Source: Selaginella moellendorffii (Eukaryota; Streptophyta; Lycopodiopsida; Selaginellales; Selaginellaceae). Taken from it: 64,000 nt of DNA. The stretch covers positions 71,833 through 135,832 of the forward strand of contig NW_003314263.1 in NCBI RefSeq assembly GCF_000143415.4. Reading direction: 5' to 3'. Below are positions 49,823-61,900 of the stretch, piece after piece. Below the pieces are notes generated by a model, which saw nothing but the letters and a program-made list of their open reading frames with translations, was not told where the DNA came from and did no database searches. Each line of letters begins with the position of its first letter. Position 1 is the first letter of the stretch. Both the position numbers and the translations under genes were made by a program.

Positions 49823-49934
49823 TGACACGAACCACGGGAATATTCTGAGAATATTCCATGGCATGTGGGATTTAAGGCCGTAACGCCTTAAGGGTTTGGA
49901 GATTGGCCTAGGGTTCGCTCTCTTGTTTGTTTCA
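49823..49934 (+). repeat. 5' LTR, 112 bases
   Basis: Starts TGACACGAACCACGGGAATA and ends CTCTTGTTTGTTTCA. It differs from the 3' LTR at several positions (for example CATGTG/CCTATG and AAGGCC/AAAGCC), so insertion is not very recent. Confidence 0.9.
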
Positions 49935-49964
49935 TTGGTATCGGAGCAGCACGTTCTTTTGGGG

Positions 49965-50633
49965 ATGGCGGGTGAGCAAGATATTGATACTGATGAGGAG
50001 TATGGCGTTAGTGAGGATAGCCATGACGATGCAGAAGAGACTCTTGATGATGTCGTTGTGCGGCAGGGATGCCAGATTTCTGAGGTTCAGAGCGACATAA
50101 AGGAAGTTAAGGATTTTGTCAATCTCATTAAGAATTTCTTGCTTCGCATGAACCCTCAAGGGTTGAATCAATCTCATGTCCGTGATTACCATTGGTACAT
50201 CAAGCATGCCAAGGATTATGGTATCGTGGAATGGAAATCATCACCAGATGTTTGTGATAGTCAAGAGGTTAATTCTTGGTTGGAATTGTGGGAAAGTTGT
50301 TGGTCTCACAATCCTTGTGAAGATAAGGTGAAGATAGATTTCTTTGTGACGAAGCTTACGGGCCATGCTTCTTCATGGTGGAAGAACTACATCAAAGCTA
50401 ATCCGAAGCCAACTTCTTGGACTGATTTGACAAAGGTTTTCCGCGCTTCGTTTGTCAAGAAGTTTGAAGAGGTTGATCTCGTGAATCAGTTGTTAGAGAT
50501 CCGCCAGGGGACTTTGTCTTTGGATGTGTATGCCCACAAGTTCTGTGATCTTTGCCTTAGTCTCATGGGCACCTATAATAAGCTGCTAAAGGTGCAATGT
50601 TTTATCAAAGGATTGAGCTCGATGGATGTGTAA
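49965..50633 (+). pseudogene. Retroelement gag
   Basis: The frame from the ATG at 49965 codes for 222 residues. An acidic start (DIDTDEEYGVSEDSHDDAEE) is followed by a retrotransposon gag domain (VNSWLELWESCW, KVKIDFFVTKLTGHASSWWK, TWTDLTKVFRASFVKKFEEV-like, QGTLSLDVYAHKFCDLC). The frame stops before the zinc knuckle. A knuckle-like NCFHCHKAEHQSKDYF appears out of frame near 50,890-50,940 with its last Cys changed to Tyr. Gag would form the virus-like particle. Confidence 0.85.
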
Positions 50634-50989
50634 CAGAAGGTCAAAAAGGATTTTCTAGCAACGTTGACTGATGCTATCACTAAGGCTCAGATCTTTTTGC
50701 CCGAACCGTCAGTCAACTCGGTCAACTCTAGTCAACGAGATAGTCCACGGAGTAGTCAACGTGATGACTAGCTTGCTAATTCTTCATATTCGGGGAAGAA
50801 ACGGTCATTATTCTATTGTGGCTCGAAGCATGAAGATGGCAGTGAAGCTAAGAAATTTCGTTTGGACCAGTGAGAGAAAGACAAGGTGGAGGGCAATTGT
50901 TTTCATTGCCATAAAGCTGAACATCAGAGCAAGGATTATTTTGAAAGGGTCAATGAATGATAAGGTGACTGTGGCAGAAACTATAGCAA

Positions 50990-52337
50990 TGATGTGAGTG
51001 ATAGTGCTTTTGGGGCCGTATTGCTTCAAGTTAGGCATTCTCTCGCCTTCATGAGCCACAAGTTTGATGTCACACAACAGAATTGACCTACTCAAGAATG
51101 GCGACATTATCTATATGGATTGGACTTCCATGTAGTTTCAGATCATCAGTCTCTCCAGATGTGGATCTTCGAGGCCGCCTTGCTCGTTGGCAAGAATTCC
51201 TGCAGGAAATGTCTATTAAGATCTGGTACAAGCATGGAGGTGACAATAAGGTGGCTGATGCGTTATCTAGGATGGTAAATTCTATCTCATTCATGAAGCT
51301 ATTCAGCGATCTCTTGGATGAGCTTAAGGAGTTTGTTGACTTCGACTCCTTTATCATTGATATTCGCGCGAAGGTTTTGTTGAGGGACGCCTCTACAGAT
51401 TTGAAGGGTGACAAGTTTGTGTCATTTGAAATACGAGATGGAATCCTGGTGAAGAAGGGATGTGTAATGGTTCCTTGTGTTGACAAACTCATCAAATGGA
51501 TTTTGGTTAAGTGTCATAATGTGCCAAGTGCTGGGCATCCGGGGGTATTGAGAACGTATATGTTGGTGAAGAGGCATTTCTTTTCGCCTGGGATGAAGTC
51601 AGATGTTGAAAAGTACGTACGTGATTGTTTGACTTGTCAGGCGGTCAAAGTTGATCATCAGAAGCTCGCTGGCTTCTATCATCCTTTACGTGTACCCGAG
51701 AATAAGTGGGATAACATCTCGATGGACTTTATCACTGGTTTGTGTGGATCGTTTGACAAAGATGGCTCACTTTTTCCTTGTGAAGACAACGATAAAAGCT
51801 TCTGAACTTGCTCAGTTGTTTGTAGACCGGTTACTCAGTCTCTATGGTTTGCCGGGTGACATTGTGAGTGATCGGGATCCTCAGTTCACGTCCAAGTTTT
51901 GGCAAACGGTTTTTGAAAAACTAGAGACTAAACTAAGCATGAGTAGTGGTGAACATCCACAATTTGATGGGCAGACAGAGCGAATGAATCAGCTATTAGA
52001 AGATATGCTATAGTCTTTTATGGGAAACTTGACTCGACAGGGAGTATGGGAAAAATACTTACCTTTGCTTCAGTTTGCTCACAATAGTGCTCATCAATCA
52101 GCTATTGGCATGTCTCCTTTTATGGTGATGTGTGGCTATGAGCCTAGGTCTCTTGTGAGTTTTAATTTAGCTTTGGTTCGGGTTCCTCATGCTTGTGATT
52201 TCCTGGAGGATATACAGGACAAGCTTGAGCTGGCAAAATTGAACATGAGGCAAGCTCAAGAACGAGACAAAAGATTGGCTGATGAGCATCGTCATCATCA
52301 AGAGTACAAAGTTGGTGTTTTTGAGTTTTGGTTATAA
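50990..52337 (+). pseudogene. Retroelement pol remnant (RNase H end and integrase)
   Basis: DSAFGAVLLQ and AFMSHKFDVTQQ near 51,000-51,080, then WRHYLYGLDFHVVSDHQSL near 51,100, are RNase H words. VADALSRM ends that domain near 51,270. The integrase zinc finger follows (HNVPSAGHPG...CLTCQ, 51,515-51,640). The core runs WDNISMDFITGL, then after a frameshift DRLTKMAHFFLVKTTIKASE, DIVSDRDPQFTSKFW and GEHPQFDGQTERMN. A stop and frame change at 52,014 precede QFAHNSAHQSAIGMSPF. The catalytic D, D and E of the integrase can still be recognised across frames. Confidence 0.88.
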
Positions 52338-52619
52338 CTTGGATGACATTCCTGAAGAAGGGGAGAATTGAGTTCTATAGCTGTATTGCTATATGATTTG
52401 AGCCGTTTGTTCTATTCTCATTCTCTTGTTTTCCATGACTGTATTGTCATGTGAGAAAGCTGTATTGCTTTCTTTCTTTCATGACCGTTTGTTATGACGT
52501 TAGTGTTGTTGTTTGCACATCTTTTCTCCATAGCCGTATTGCCTTGGACTCCCTTCATTTGAGGCTCATTTAGCTTCTCGAGGCTATCATATGTGGCTGG
52601 GTCATGAAGGAGGGGAGAA

Positions 52620-52731
52620 TGACACGAACCACAGGAATATTCTGAGAATATTCCATGGCCTATGGGATTTAAAGCCGTAACGCCTTAAGGGTTGGGAGAT
52701 TGGCCTAGGGTTCGCTCTCTTGTTCGTTTCA
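52620..52731 (+). repeat. 3' LTR, 112 bases
   Basis: Matches the 5' LTR over its whole length and is followed by the TTCCT duplication at 52,732-52,736. Confidence 0.9.
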
Positions 52732-52736
52732 TTCCT

Positions 52737-53288
52737 CCAAGTGCCATCTAAGGTGGATTAAGTAGAAGGATCTCAGCATTGTATCTCCTCCTCGTGCTAC
52801 TGCTGGGGGACTTCCAGAGCCATGTCGGACCTGATGGGCCATCCTTGCCGAACATCGGACACCGTTGGTGTCCAATGTTCAGCATGGAGCCCTAGTTGGG
52901 GTAATTCTATGTACATTTCTTCATCATCCCCTAGGGACCATACAAATATTGGGCCCACAGCACAACCTACCATAGCAGATCGCATGATCCAACTCCGTGT
53001 CACCACGTTGTGCTGCTGGGTCAGGGGGCTTTTGGACTTGTACATCTGGCTTTCCCTTTGCCTTCAGCATGGCATGCTAGAGTCTGACCACTCGGAGCAC
53101 TCTGAGACAATCTAGCAGGTTTATTGTTAAACCTGGGCCAGTTGCGTGTTTCCCAACCGCGGTAGCTTGGAGCACTGCCCAGCGTGTGTCCCCCAAGACT
53201 TTCGGACATAGTGACATATTAAAACTATCATCACCTTTAAAATTATTTCGATTAGGATATTTATATTTCCATTAAGTAATTTACCATT
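52737..53288. other. Spacer between retroelement and PPR gene
   Basis: No supported gene. 53,215-53,288 is the part of the PPR 5' flank that is also found at 47,335-47,410. Confidence 0.5.
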
Positions 53289-55889
53289 ATGTTTCTATCT
53301 TTAATGTTGAAAACAGACAGGGAAGGCCTAGCAAGACTGGTAAGAGCTTGTGGCCACTCAAGAGACCTTGCTCAAGCCAAACTACTCCATGCAGCCATCC
53401 TTGACAGCAGCGAGCACAATCAAGACAGGTACTTAGGTAATTTGCTTGTCCAAATGTATGGTAAGTGTGGTAGTGTGGCCAAAGCCCGTGAGGTCTTCGA
53501 CTCAATTGAGCCCAAGAATCAGTTCTCATGGGGAATCATGCTGGAAGCATACGTCCATAACGGGTATCTCCAGGAATCGAAGTGGATCTTCAGCCAGATG
53601 CCCGATAAAAACGTTGTCTCCTACACCGCGATGATCGTGGTGCTCGTCAAATTCGGATGTTTGGAGGAAGCAAAATCTACGTTTGATGCCATGAGCCAAA
53701 GGGATGTTCTTCCTTGGAACGCAATGGTTTCTGCATATGCCCAAAGTGGGCATTTGCTAGAGGCAAAGAAACTCTTCGATAGCATGCCACAGTGGAACTG
53801 CTCGTCGTGGAACGCGCTGCTCGCTGGCTACGCAAGCCAAGGCCTGGCGGCGCAATCTCAAGAAATTTTTGCCATGATGCCCGAGAGAGATACCGTGTCT
53901 TGGAACAGCCTCGGGCAGGCCTACTGCACGGCGGAGGATCTGGCGGGCGCGAAGTGGGCGTTCGATCGCAACCCAGCTCGCGATGTCATCTCCTGGACGG
54001 CGATGGTGGGCGCGCTCGCGCAGGGAGGGGAGACCCGCCATGCGAAGCTCGCGTTCGATCGCATGCCGCAGTGGAACTTAGTCGCGTGGAACGTGATGAT
54101 CACGGGGTATGCGCACAGCGGAGACGACGATCAATTTCAATCCAGGTTTGGGCTGCGCCAGATCGCGGAGCCGGACGTGGGCACCAGCCGCGCGATCGGG
54201 GACGCGTATGATTCGTGCGAGAGCTCGATCGAGGAGGTGAAAGAGCTCTTCGACGGCATGAGCGAGAGGAATCGCTCGTCGTGGAACGCGATGATCTCGG
54301 CCTGTGCTCGAGGTGGGCGAGTGGAGGAAGCCGCCCAGATCTTCCACTCCATGCCCGAGTGGGATTCCATCTCCTGGAACGCGATGCTGAGAGCTCTGGC
54401 CGACAATGCCCGGCTCAAGCAGCTAGAGATCTTCTTCTTCCGTGACATGCCCGTCACCAACGTTGTCTCGTGGACGGTGCTCATCACGGCGTATGCGCAG
54501 GCCGGGTTTGTGGACGAGGCGAGGGTTTTCTTCGAGGAAACGCGAGAGAGGAACGAGGTAACTTGGAGCGCAATGGTGGCGGCGTATGCTCGGAATGGGT
54601 ATATGGAGGAAGCCGCGTGTTTGTTTGAAACTATGCCCGGCTGGAACTTGATCTCCTACAACGTCATGGTCCAGGGGTACGCTCAAGCCGGATCAATCGA
54701 GGAATCAAAGCGAGTCTTCGACCGGATGCCCGAGTATAACGTGGTTTCATGCACGTCTTTGCTCGATGGATATGCCCAGCGCGGCCGTATCGATGAAGCA
54801 TGGAGGGTTTTCAGTGAAATGGTGGAGAGAGATATCATCTCCTGGAATGCCCTCTTCACGGCTTTGGCTCAGAACGGGCGGATCGAGCACGCGAAGCTGG
54901 CGTTTGAAAAGATGCCAATGAGAAGCATGGTCTCGTGGGCGTCTATGATTGTGGCTTACGCTCAAAACGAGAGATTTAGCGAGGCCGAGAAGATGCTGGA
55001 GAGCGTGCCCGAGGCACGGAAGTCCTTGTCCTGGATTGCTTTGATCGGGGCTTACTCACAGAGCAGTGATCTTCAAGGAGCCGAGGCTGCGTTTCGCAAG
55101 ATTCCCAACAGAGATGTTGCGTCCTGGAACGTGATGATCGTAGTTCTGGGACAGCGGAAGCATCTCTCTCGAGCAAAACGCTACTTCGACAGGATGTCTC
55201 ACTGGAACTTGGTCTCGTGGACGGCCTTGATCGTGGCATTCGCTCAAATTGGGGATGTGAAAGAAGCAAGGATGGCATTCGACAACCTACCCGAGGAGCC
55301 CAACACTGTGACATGGACCGCTCTACTGGCGGCGTATGCCCAAAACGGGCACACCATCCAGGCAAAGGCTGTGTTTGACGAGATGCCCGAAAGAAATGAG
55401 GTCTCCTGGAGTGCAATGAATGCGGCATATGCCCAGGCAGGGCATTTTGATTGCGCCATCAATCTCTTTCAGGAGATGAACCTCGATGGAGTGAAGCCAA
55501 GTGAGATCACCTTTATAAGCGCACTCATCGCTTGCAGCCACAAGGGCATGGTGGAAAAGGCCGTGGAGTTGTTTGTTTCGATGGTTGGCGATCACGGGTT
55601 GAGAGCTGCCAGGGATCACTACTGTTGCATGGTGGATGTTCTTGGGAGAGCTGGGCAGCTCAGGGATGCGGAGGAGCTGATCGAGAGCATGCCTTTCATG
55701 GGCGATGGTGTTGCTTGGGGAACTCTGCTGGGATCTTGCAAGCTTTACAAGGATCCTGACCGAGCCAAGCGCGTTGCAAAAGAGATGGTGGAAATGAATC
55801 CGGGGGATGGTGCTCCGTACGTTCTCCTCACAAGCATTTACTCCGAAGCTGGTAAACAGGATGAGATGGCTGCTCTTGGAGAAACTTAA
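53289..55889 (+). CDS. PLS-class PPR protein without E/DYW tail
   Basis: This is an intronless 866-residue protein. About 24 repeats follow the motif pattern VSWNAMVSAYAQSGHLLEAKKLFDSMPQW (shown in part: NAMVSAYAQSGHLLEAKKLF, TWSAMVAAYARNGYMEEAAC, TWTALLAAYAQNGHTIQAKA). Many repeats are nearly the same 31-residue S-like unit, unusual in its uniformity. The end has RDHYCCMVDVLGRAGQLRDA, GVAWGTLLGSCKLYKDPDRA and PYVLLTSIYSEAGKQDE, then MAALGET and stop. The +1 frame at that point would read LEKLKGR, the usual continuation, so a one-base slip near 55,870 trimmed the end. E and DYW domains are absent. An alternative start Met is at 53,304. It is the only intact gene in the repeat-rich half. Confidence 0.94.
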   Translation: MFLSLMLKTDREGLARLVRACGHSRDLAQAKLLHAAILDSSEHNQDRYLGNLLVQMYGKCGSVAKAREVFDSIEPKNQFSWGIMLEAYVHNGYLQESKWIFSQMPDKNVVSYTAMIVVLVKFGCLEEAKSTFDAMSQRDVLPWNAMVSAYAQSGHLLEAKKLFDSMPQWNCSSWNALLAGYASQGLAAQSQEIFAMMPERDTVSWNSLGQAYCTAEDLAGAKWAFDRNPARDVISWTAMVGALAQGGETRHAKLAFDRMPQWNLVAWNVMITGYAHSGDDDQFQSRFGLRQIAEPDVGTSRAIGDAYDSCESSIEEVKELFDGMSERNRSSWNAMISACARGGRVEEAAQIFHSMPEWDSISWNAMLRALADNARLKQLEIFFFRDMPVTNVVSWTVLITAYAQAGFVDEARVFFEETRERNEVTWSAMVAAYARNGYMEEAACLFETMPGWNLISYNVMVQGYAQAGSIEESKRVFDRMPEYNVVSCTSLLDGYAQRGRIDEAWRVFSEMVERDIISWNALFTALAQNGRIEHAKLAFEKMPMRSMVSWASMIVAYAQNERFSEAEKMLESVPEARKSLSWIALIGAYSQSSDLQGAEAAFRKIPNRDVASWNVMIVVLGQRKHLSRAKRYFDRMSHWNLVSWTALIVAFAQIGDVKEARMAFDNLPEEPNTVTWTALLAAYAQNGHTIQAKAVFDEMPERNEVSWSAMNAAYAQAGHFDCAINLFQEMNLDGVKPSEITFISALIACSHKGMVEKAVELFVSMVGDHGLRAARDHYCCMVDVLGRAGQLRDAEELIESMPFMGDGVAWGTLLGSCKLYKDPDRAKRVAKEMVEMNPGDGAPYVLLTSIYSEAGKQDEMAALGET

Positions 55890-58800
55890 GGGGAGGTAAT
55901 GATGCACTTGCTTGGCTTACTGTGCACAGCCTCCACAGATTTAACTCTTCCAGGTTGGAGGAAGGTAACATAAACTTAGAAATGCTATCCATGATTCTTG
56001 CACTTCATGCAATTGGCAAATGTCCATTTGAACGTTCAGTAACATTATAAAGATAAAATGTCATAGAAGGTGTGTGGTATTCTCTCTTGTACATGCCAAG
56101 TTTCACAGATTGTGAATTGAATTGAATCACTTAAAAAAGAGGAGATAACATACATGTAGCATGCCCTTAACATATGGCATGTCCCATACAAGCACACAAT
56201 CATGTTTAAATTACAATTATAGCAATTGAAATGTGATAAAAAAAAATGCATCCACACATATGTAAATAAGACATGCAGCTATATGCAATTATATATTGTT
56301 TGTCATATTTTTTTCCATCATAAAATCTATTCCTCTTATATATAACATGTAATTTGTCCATGAGTATCAACATATGCAGCAAATACTTCAATTAAAGCAA
56401 ATTGATCAAGTTTGTCTATCAAATTTTACAATTGCCACAAATTTACGACATCTACTACAGAAACTTTAGAAATTGTACAATTTTCATTGTTAAATTCTAC
56501 AATCTTGTAGATATACAGCCATATGGCATAATGTAATTCATTTTTAATTTTGTAATATTTGAATGGGCATGGAATGGGCATAGTATGACCTATACCCATC
56601 CCATGCCCCATTCACTAGACAAGGTTGACAGTAGAGGGTGAATGGCTAGCCCATGAGCTATCTCCTTCGCCTGTCCTCCTCACAAGCCCTCAAGGGTGCA
56701 GTGATCTTGGAAGAAGCACAAGCAAGGGGGGTCAAAAGGTTATATTAACTTAACCTATTTTAAAGACTCACAGTAGCAATGGTGATTGGTGAGGAACTTC
56801 AAGTGAGGTGTAATATAGTTTAAGTGAGGCTAGACTTCTTATCTTTGTTGTTTAGAGTTGAGGATTGCTCCAAAAGCTAAGAACATGAGACTAGAATGCA
56901 AGATAAATTTAGTCTAAGATTGGTGTTGATTCAAATCAAAGATTTGTACAAAGAGTTTAGCTTTTATACTAAACTTTTGCCACCATCGGTAGAAATAGTT
57001 TATACCCTCTCTGGCTAACATACCCATAGATAACTAAATAAAAAATCTGTGATTAGACTACTACCTAGTTGACATGTCTACAAGCTTATCGCATAAGCCC
57101 AACCTGCCATCTGTACCTACCATGTCACCAGCCTGGCTTGTGTGTAACCTAAGCCCAAGCCACAGTCCTTGACCCTAAAAGGACGAGTGTACAAGGCCAC
57201 TAGGATTATATTCGAGCACATGATAGGAAGGAAGAAGAACGTGAAGAACAAGGATAAGAAAACTAAGAAGGATTAAAAGATGCTTATGAAAACCTTAAAG
57301 CATGATTTGTTGTAAAAAACAAAAGTTTCTAAATATATATTTAAAAACCTATATATAAATGAGTATGGCCATGCTATATAGATTAAGATGGTTAGCATCT
57401 TGGTTTTTATTTTCTTTTTTAGTAGCCAATAATGTTTAGTAGCACTTGCTGTGACAATTTTGCCCTATTTATTCTCAAAGTTTATGGATATTATGCATTT
57501 TATGTACTTTTTTAAGCCATATGCTCAAACCACCCTTGATGACATTCTTTAATTAACACTGTCATAATGTGATTGTGGGTATCGAAAGGTCTTATGGATA
57601 CTCTTTTCTTATTGTCACAACGGCAGAAGGTTGGTATTGCTAGACCTTTTTTCAATCTCCATCCAAGCTAATTGAGAAATTAACCTTTATATGTGCACTT
57701 GATTAGAAGAGTATAAAGACAGTAAGTGTTATTAATTAAGCATACTAGTTAAAGAAAATCATTTGTTAATTTGCACTTGTTAGTGTTAGGAACCTCTGCA
57801 ATATTGAGTTTGGTCCCTCAATATTTGCTAAATGATAGCTTATTGTGTGCGCCAAGATACCCTTGCTATCATGCCCCTTGTGTTGGTCTCGTTTGGTTCC
57901 ATTAGTTATTTATGGAAAATGTCTAGATTTGCTAATTTGACATATCTATAAAATGTAGAGATTGTTCTATATATGATGGTGTTAATCTTGTGTCTAAATT
58001 CACAATTTAATGCCATTTTATACTTAGTAAATTTCACACTTCCTAGAGACTAGCTCCTGGTACTAAGGGTGATTAGGGGTGCCTAAAGGGAGGGGTGGGG
58101 GGAGTATGGATTGTGGGGGTAGTGGGTAGGTTAGGCATGGTTGATTAATTTGAGATATAATTTAACTCCTACTTGTATGTTTGTTCTTCTTCTTTACCTG
58201 GCTTGGGTCTAAGCCTAAATTTTATACCATTAACTAGTGAAATACCCATACCTTTGTGTTAGGTTATTAATATGCCAAAATAACACCATATTTCATTTAT
58301 CTCCATTTTCCACTTTGATACCCTATGCCCATAAGGCTCTTGGGTAGCTGGGATTAAATTGCAGTTGCCCAGCTCTGCTTCCTATACAAACGAGAGTTGG
58401 CTCACTTGCTAGGGTCATGTTGTGGTGGGTTTAAGTTCCATTCTATAGTTATCTTATGGTAAATCACCATAGGTAAAAGGTGAAAATCACATGCATTATA
58501 AACACAATATTATAAGATATTGCCTCTCTCATTTGTAATTATATATGCTTCAACTCCACTTCCTATGAAGGATGATCCTATTCTAATAGAAGTTGAGTTA
58601 CTACTATTTATATTCAAATATAAGGATGAAGACATATTTGTGACTGAGATGTTTGTTGCTATATGTTTAATGAGGTTAACCACACATATCAGTATTGTTA
58701 GCATTTATTGAATTGATATCCTCCATTTCTTGGATGGATGCTTTGATGTAGCGCATGTGATCATGGGATGAGATTTGGATATACTATCACCGTGGATCCT

Positions 58801-58910
58801 TGGAACCTTGGGGGATAAATGGGGATAAAATAGCCACTAAGGGCTCTCTCATCAAGCAATTGCCCCTTTTCTAGTTGGCTTAAGGGGAGAGAGATAAGGT
58901 GTGCTATAGT
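55890..58910. other. AT-rich intergenic region
   Basis: 56,377-56,870 matches 48,140-48,560 (see the deleted PPR-locus copy). The rest shows no gene; the overlapping opposite-strand frames at 58,510-58,711 are AT-rich and lack family features. Text from about 58,200 to 58,910 could include the 5' LTR of the element implied by the primer-binding site at 58,911, but its left end cannot be set without the second LTR. Confidence 0.5.
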
Positions 58911-58922
58911 TGGTATCGGAGC
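58911..58922 (+). mobile_element. Retroelement primer-binding site (tRNA-Met type)
   Basis: TGGTATCGGAGC is identical to the primer-binding site of the element at 49.8 kb, including the same A-to-G change relative to the usual TGGTATCAGAGC. It suggests that an LTR ends near 58,909 and that a second retroelement extends right, beyond the window end. Confidence 0.5.
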
Positions 58923-61900
58923 AAATGGCACGGTGTAAGTGACTAATTTTTCCATTTTACTTTAGTCACTTAACCACACTTCCAACCACTTGGAGGAGTC
59001 TCATTCACAACCTCCACAAGTCCCAGTTAGGACTTGGGGCATGCTAGCCCCGAGAATGGCATCCATGCCACTCAACCTTTGCACTTGGTCTAAGTGCTCC
59101 ACATGTCCAATCCCATGATCGACACCCCAAGGTACCACCGACATATCGGCCCGTTACGCTGAGGCTATACCTATTCACCTTGGTCACACCGGTGGTCCAA
59201 CACCACCTACATTGCAATCCCGTCTCTCATAGACTAGGCCATCCATCGATGAGTGATCATCCCAGATCCACTCCTTAGCATCCTTAGGATGCTCGCAAAC
59301 TTAGGGAATAACTTTCCCCAATATCTCTTTTTCGGTCCCCACCAAGTCCCTCTCTGTCGATGGCCGTGTTCACCAACACTGCCACTGGATCAAGGCCCGC
59401 AGGCCCGACCTCTAAGTCCAACTGTCCTCTGGGACTTCCTCACTGGGTGACCATGTCCTTTGTCACCACACGAGAGGCTACTCCTCTTCCTTTCCACAGT
59501 CTGGGATTTTGGGACAACATTTCGGAACACCGTGGCCTTACGCAAGCCTCATGGGTACTTTCCCCGCCTTTCGCCTTTAGGTGCTTTAGCCATAGGCTTA
59601 GAGCGAGGTTCCGTTGAGCCACGACAGGTATCCAAGTAGGTAGTGCCACCCACACTTGGACTGGGAGCATCGGCCAGTCGATCTCCCGGGGGAACTAGAG
59701 CCGGCTCTTGAACACTTCACCAAGCTACCCCGCTTGTCGGTTTGTGTTCACTTTAGTCTTGGACTTCCTAGTGGGCAGCTCATCACCCAACACTGTCCGG
59801 CCTTCCTGGGCCAAACTGGCCTTTCCTGGCCAAACTGGCTCCATTGCAGTCCTCCCCCTACTATACTTTTGGAGCTCACCAAACCCCCAGGGTCTGGGAG
59901 ACGAACGCTTTGGGCTTTCACCCTCTCAGACTCGACTCGGACTCGGCCTCGGACTCGGACTCGGACTTAGTCTCGGACTCGGACTCGGATTCGGACTCGG
60001 ACTCGGACTCGGCCTCGGTCTCGGTCTCGGTCTCGGTCCTGATCTCGGTCTCGGTCTCGGTCCCGGTCTCGGTCTTGGTCCTGGTCTCGACTTCGGACTC
60101 CATCTCGGGTCCATCTCGGACTTCATCTCGGACTCCATCTCGGGTCCATCTCGGGTCCATCTCGAACTCCATCTCGGACTCCATCTCGGACTCCACCTCG
60201 GACTCCATCTCGGGTCCTTCTCGGACTCCATCTTGGACTCCATCTCGGGTCCATCTCGGGTCCATCTCGGACTCCATCTCGGACTCCATCTCGGGTCCAT
60301 CTCGGACTCCATCTCGGACTCCATCTCGGGTACATCTCGGTTCCATCTCGGACTCCATCTCGGGTACATCTCGGTTCCATCTCAGACTCCATCTTGGACT
60401 CCACCTCGGACTCCATCTCAGGTCCTTCTCGGACTCCATCTTGGACTCCATCTCGGGTCCATCTCGGGTCCCATCTCGGGTCCATCTCGGGTCCATCTCG
60501 GACTCCATCTCGGACTCCATCTCGGGTCCATCTCGAACTCCATCTCGGACTCCATCTCGGGTCCATCTTGGACTCCATTTCAGACTCCCACGTGTCATGT
60601 GTTGGTCCTTTTGGGTCCCTTTTTGGAGCCTCGCTTATTGCTCTCTTTGTGCTTGTTCCTCGAGCACTTTGTTGGGAGTTCCACTCCCGCTCTCAACCTT
60701 TCAAGGCGGAGCTTTTAGTCCAAACGTGTTACGCTCGTTTAGCTTTCGCTTCGGCCACTACCACATGGCGCCCCTCCGGCTCCACTTTGGGGCCTAGGGA
60801 TTTTGTGTCTCACAACTCCACCACCCACAGACGAAGTTTGATGTCCTCATCGAACGGTAAACCCTTTCATAAAGTAACACCCACACGTGTTACCATTTCC
60901 ATCCTTGGCATCTAGCTAATATTTGTCTATGGTTTGACACTAAAGGCTCACCATGCCTTGTCCATCCTCTAAGGAGCATAGCCCCTCCAACTTAGAGGCT
61001 CATTTGACCACTTGTGGTGGTTCTCTCCTTTTATTGATTTAGTTCTCACTAAACCTGTTAGAGACACCTTCTCTAACTCAACCCCACTACTCATTCTCGA
61101 ATGATCTCACTTTTCATCGATATAACCCTTGCATTTTGGAACTTTTAATTCTGACTTCTTGAAGTCAATTTCCTGGGTGTCTCCGACACCTTGCATTGCA
61201 CATATTGTGCAACTCCACTTCCCCCTCTTAAGAAGTCCTCTACTCGAGGGCAACATCATCCTCTCTTCGATTTCGCGCCACCTTTAGCACTAAGTTCCGG
61301 TTATCATAATTTGTGCTAGGGCTGTCCACGACTCTATCATTTGGCTACTTTGCCACTCCTTCACTTGGAGCTTTTACTTCGCCAAATTGGAGCACTTAGG
61401 AATCCATCTTTGGAAGTCCACTTCCTTTCCCACAAGCCGTTAGCATTAAACACATTAGTGTTCCTTGGCTAACTTTGCCATTTGGATCCCTTCCATTAAA
61501 TTCCATGGCCCAAACTTGGCCACTAGTCCTTTGCTCCTATCCTTGATTGTTGCCCCCAGCAACACAGGATCGCTACCTCCATTTTCGAGGTATCCCTTCG
61601 GTTCCATAGCAAAGACTCTTCTTTGCCAAGTCTGGAGGATGTTCACTCCTAGTATGTCTCTTTAGCATCTTCTGCTATGGGCTCTATCCACGGCCCAACT
61701 TCGTGACCCTTCCATGGGTCTTTTATAGAGACTACTTTCCTCGGACTCACTATGCCATCGCACGGACACAGCTTATTTCCCTTAGGTGCTCTTCCCACTT
61801 GATCACTTTGACCAAGCCACACCATCTTAAATAGTTCAAATCAACATTTTGAACCAGGAACTTCCTTCCTTAGCCAACCAAGGACCTTGTCCTTATTTGG

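Larger units (their letters stand above)
49823..52731 (+). mobile_element. Gypsy-type LTR retroelement, internally deleted
   Basis: The element has 112-base LTRs (TG...CA) at both ends and a perfect TTCCT target duplication. A primer-binding site TGGTATCGGAGC at 49,936-49,947 matches initiator tRNA-Met with one change. A purine tract GAAGGAGGGGAGAA (52,606-52,619) abuts the 3' LTR. Inside are gag, then the end of RNase H, the integrase zinc finger and the integrase core, the gypsy order. Protease and nearly all of the reverse transcriptase are absent, about 1-1.5 kb. Frameshifts and stops break the pol part. It cannot move by itself; clean ends suggest it could have been mobilised in trans. 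Confidence 0.93.

Noticed and set aside
58510-58711. Overlapping frames on both strands of about 63 codons
   Set aside because: Antisense to each other in AT-rich DNA, no recognisable features.
59708-60797. Long overlapping open frames on both strands with Gly-Leu, Ser-Asp or Glu-Ser-rich products
   Set aside because: They come from a minisatellite whose unit length is a multiple of three; openness in several frames is expected without coding.
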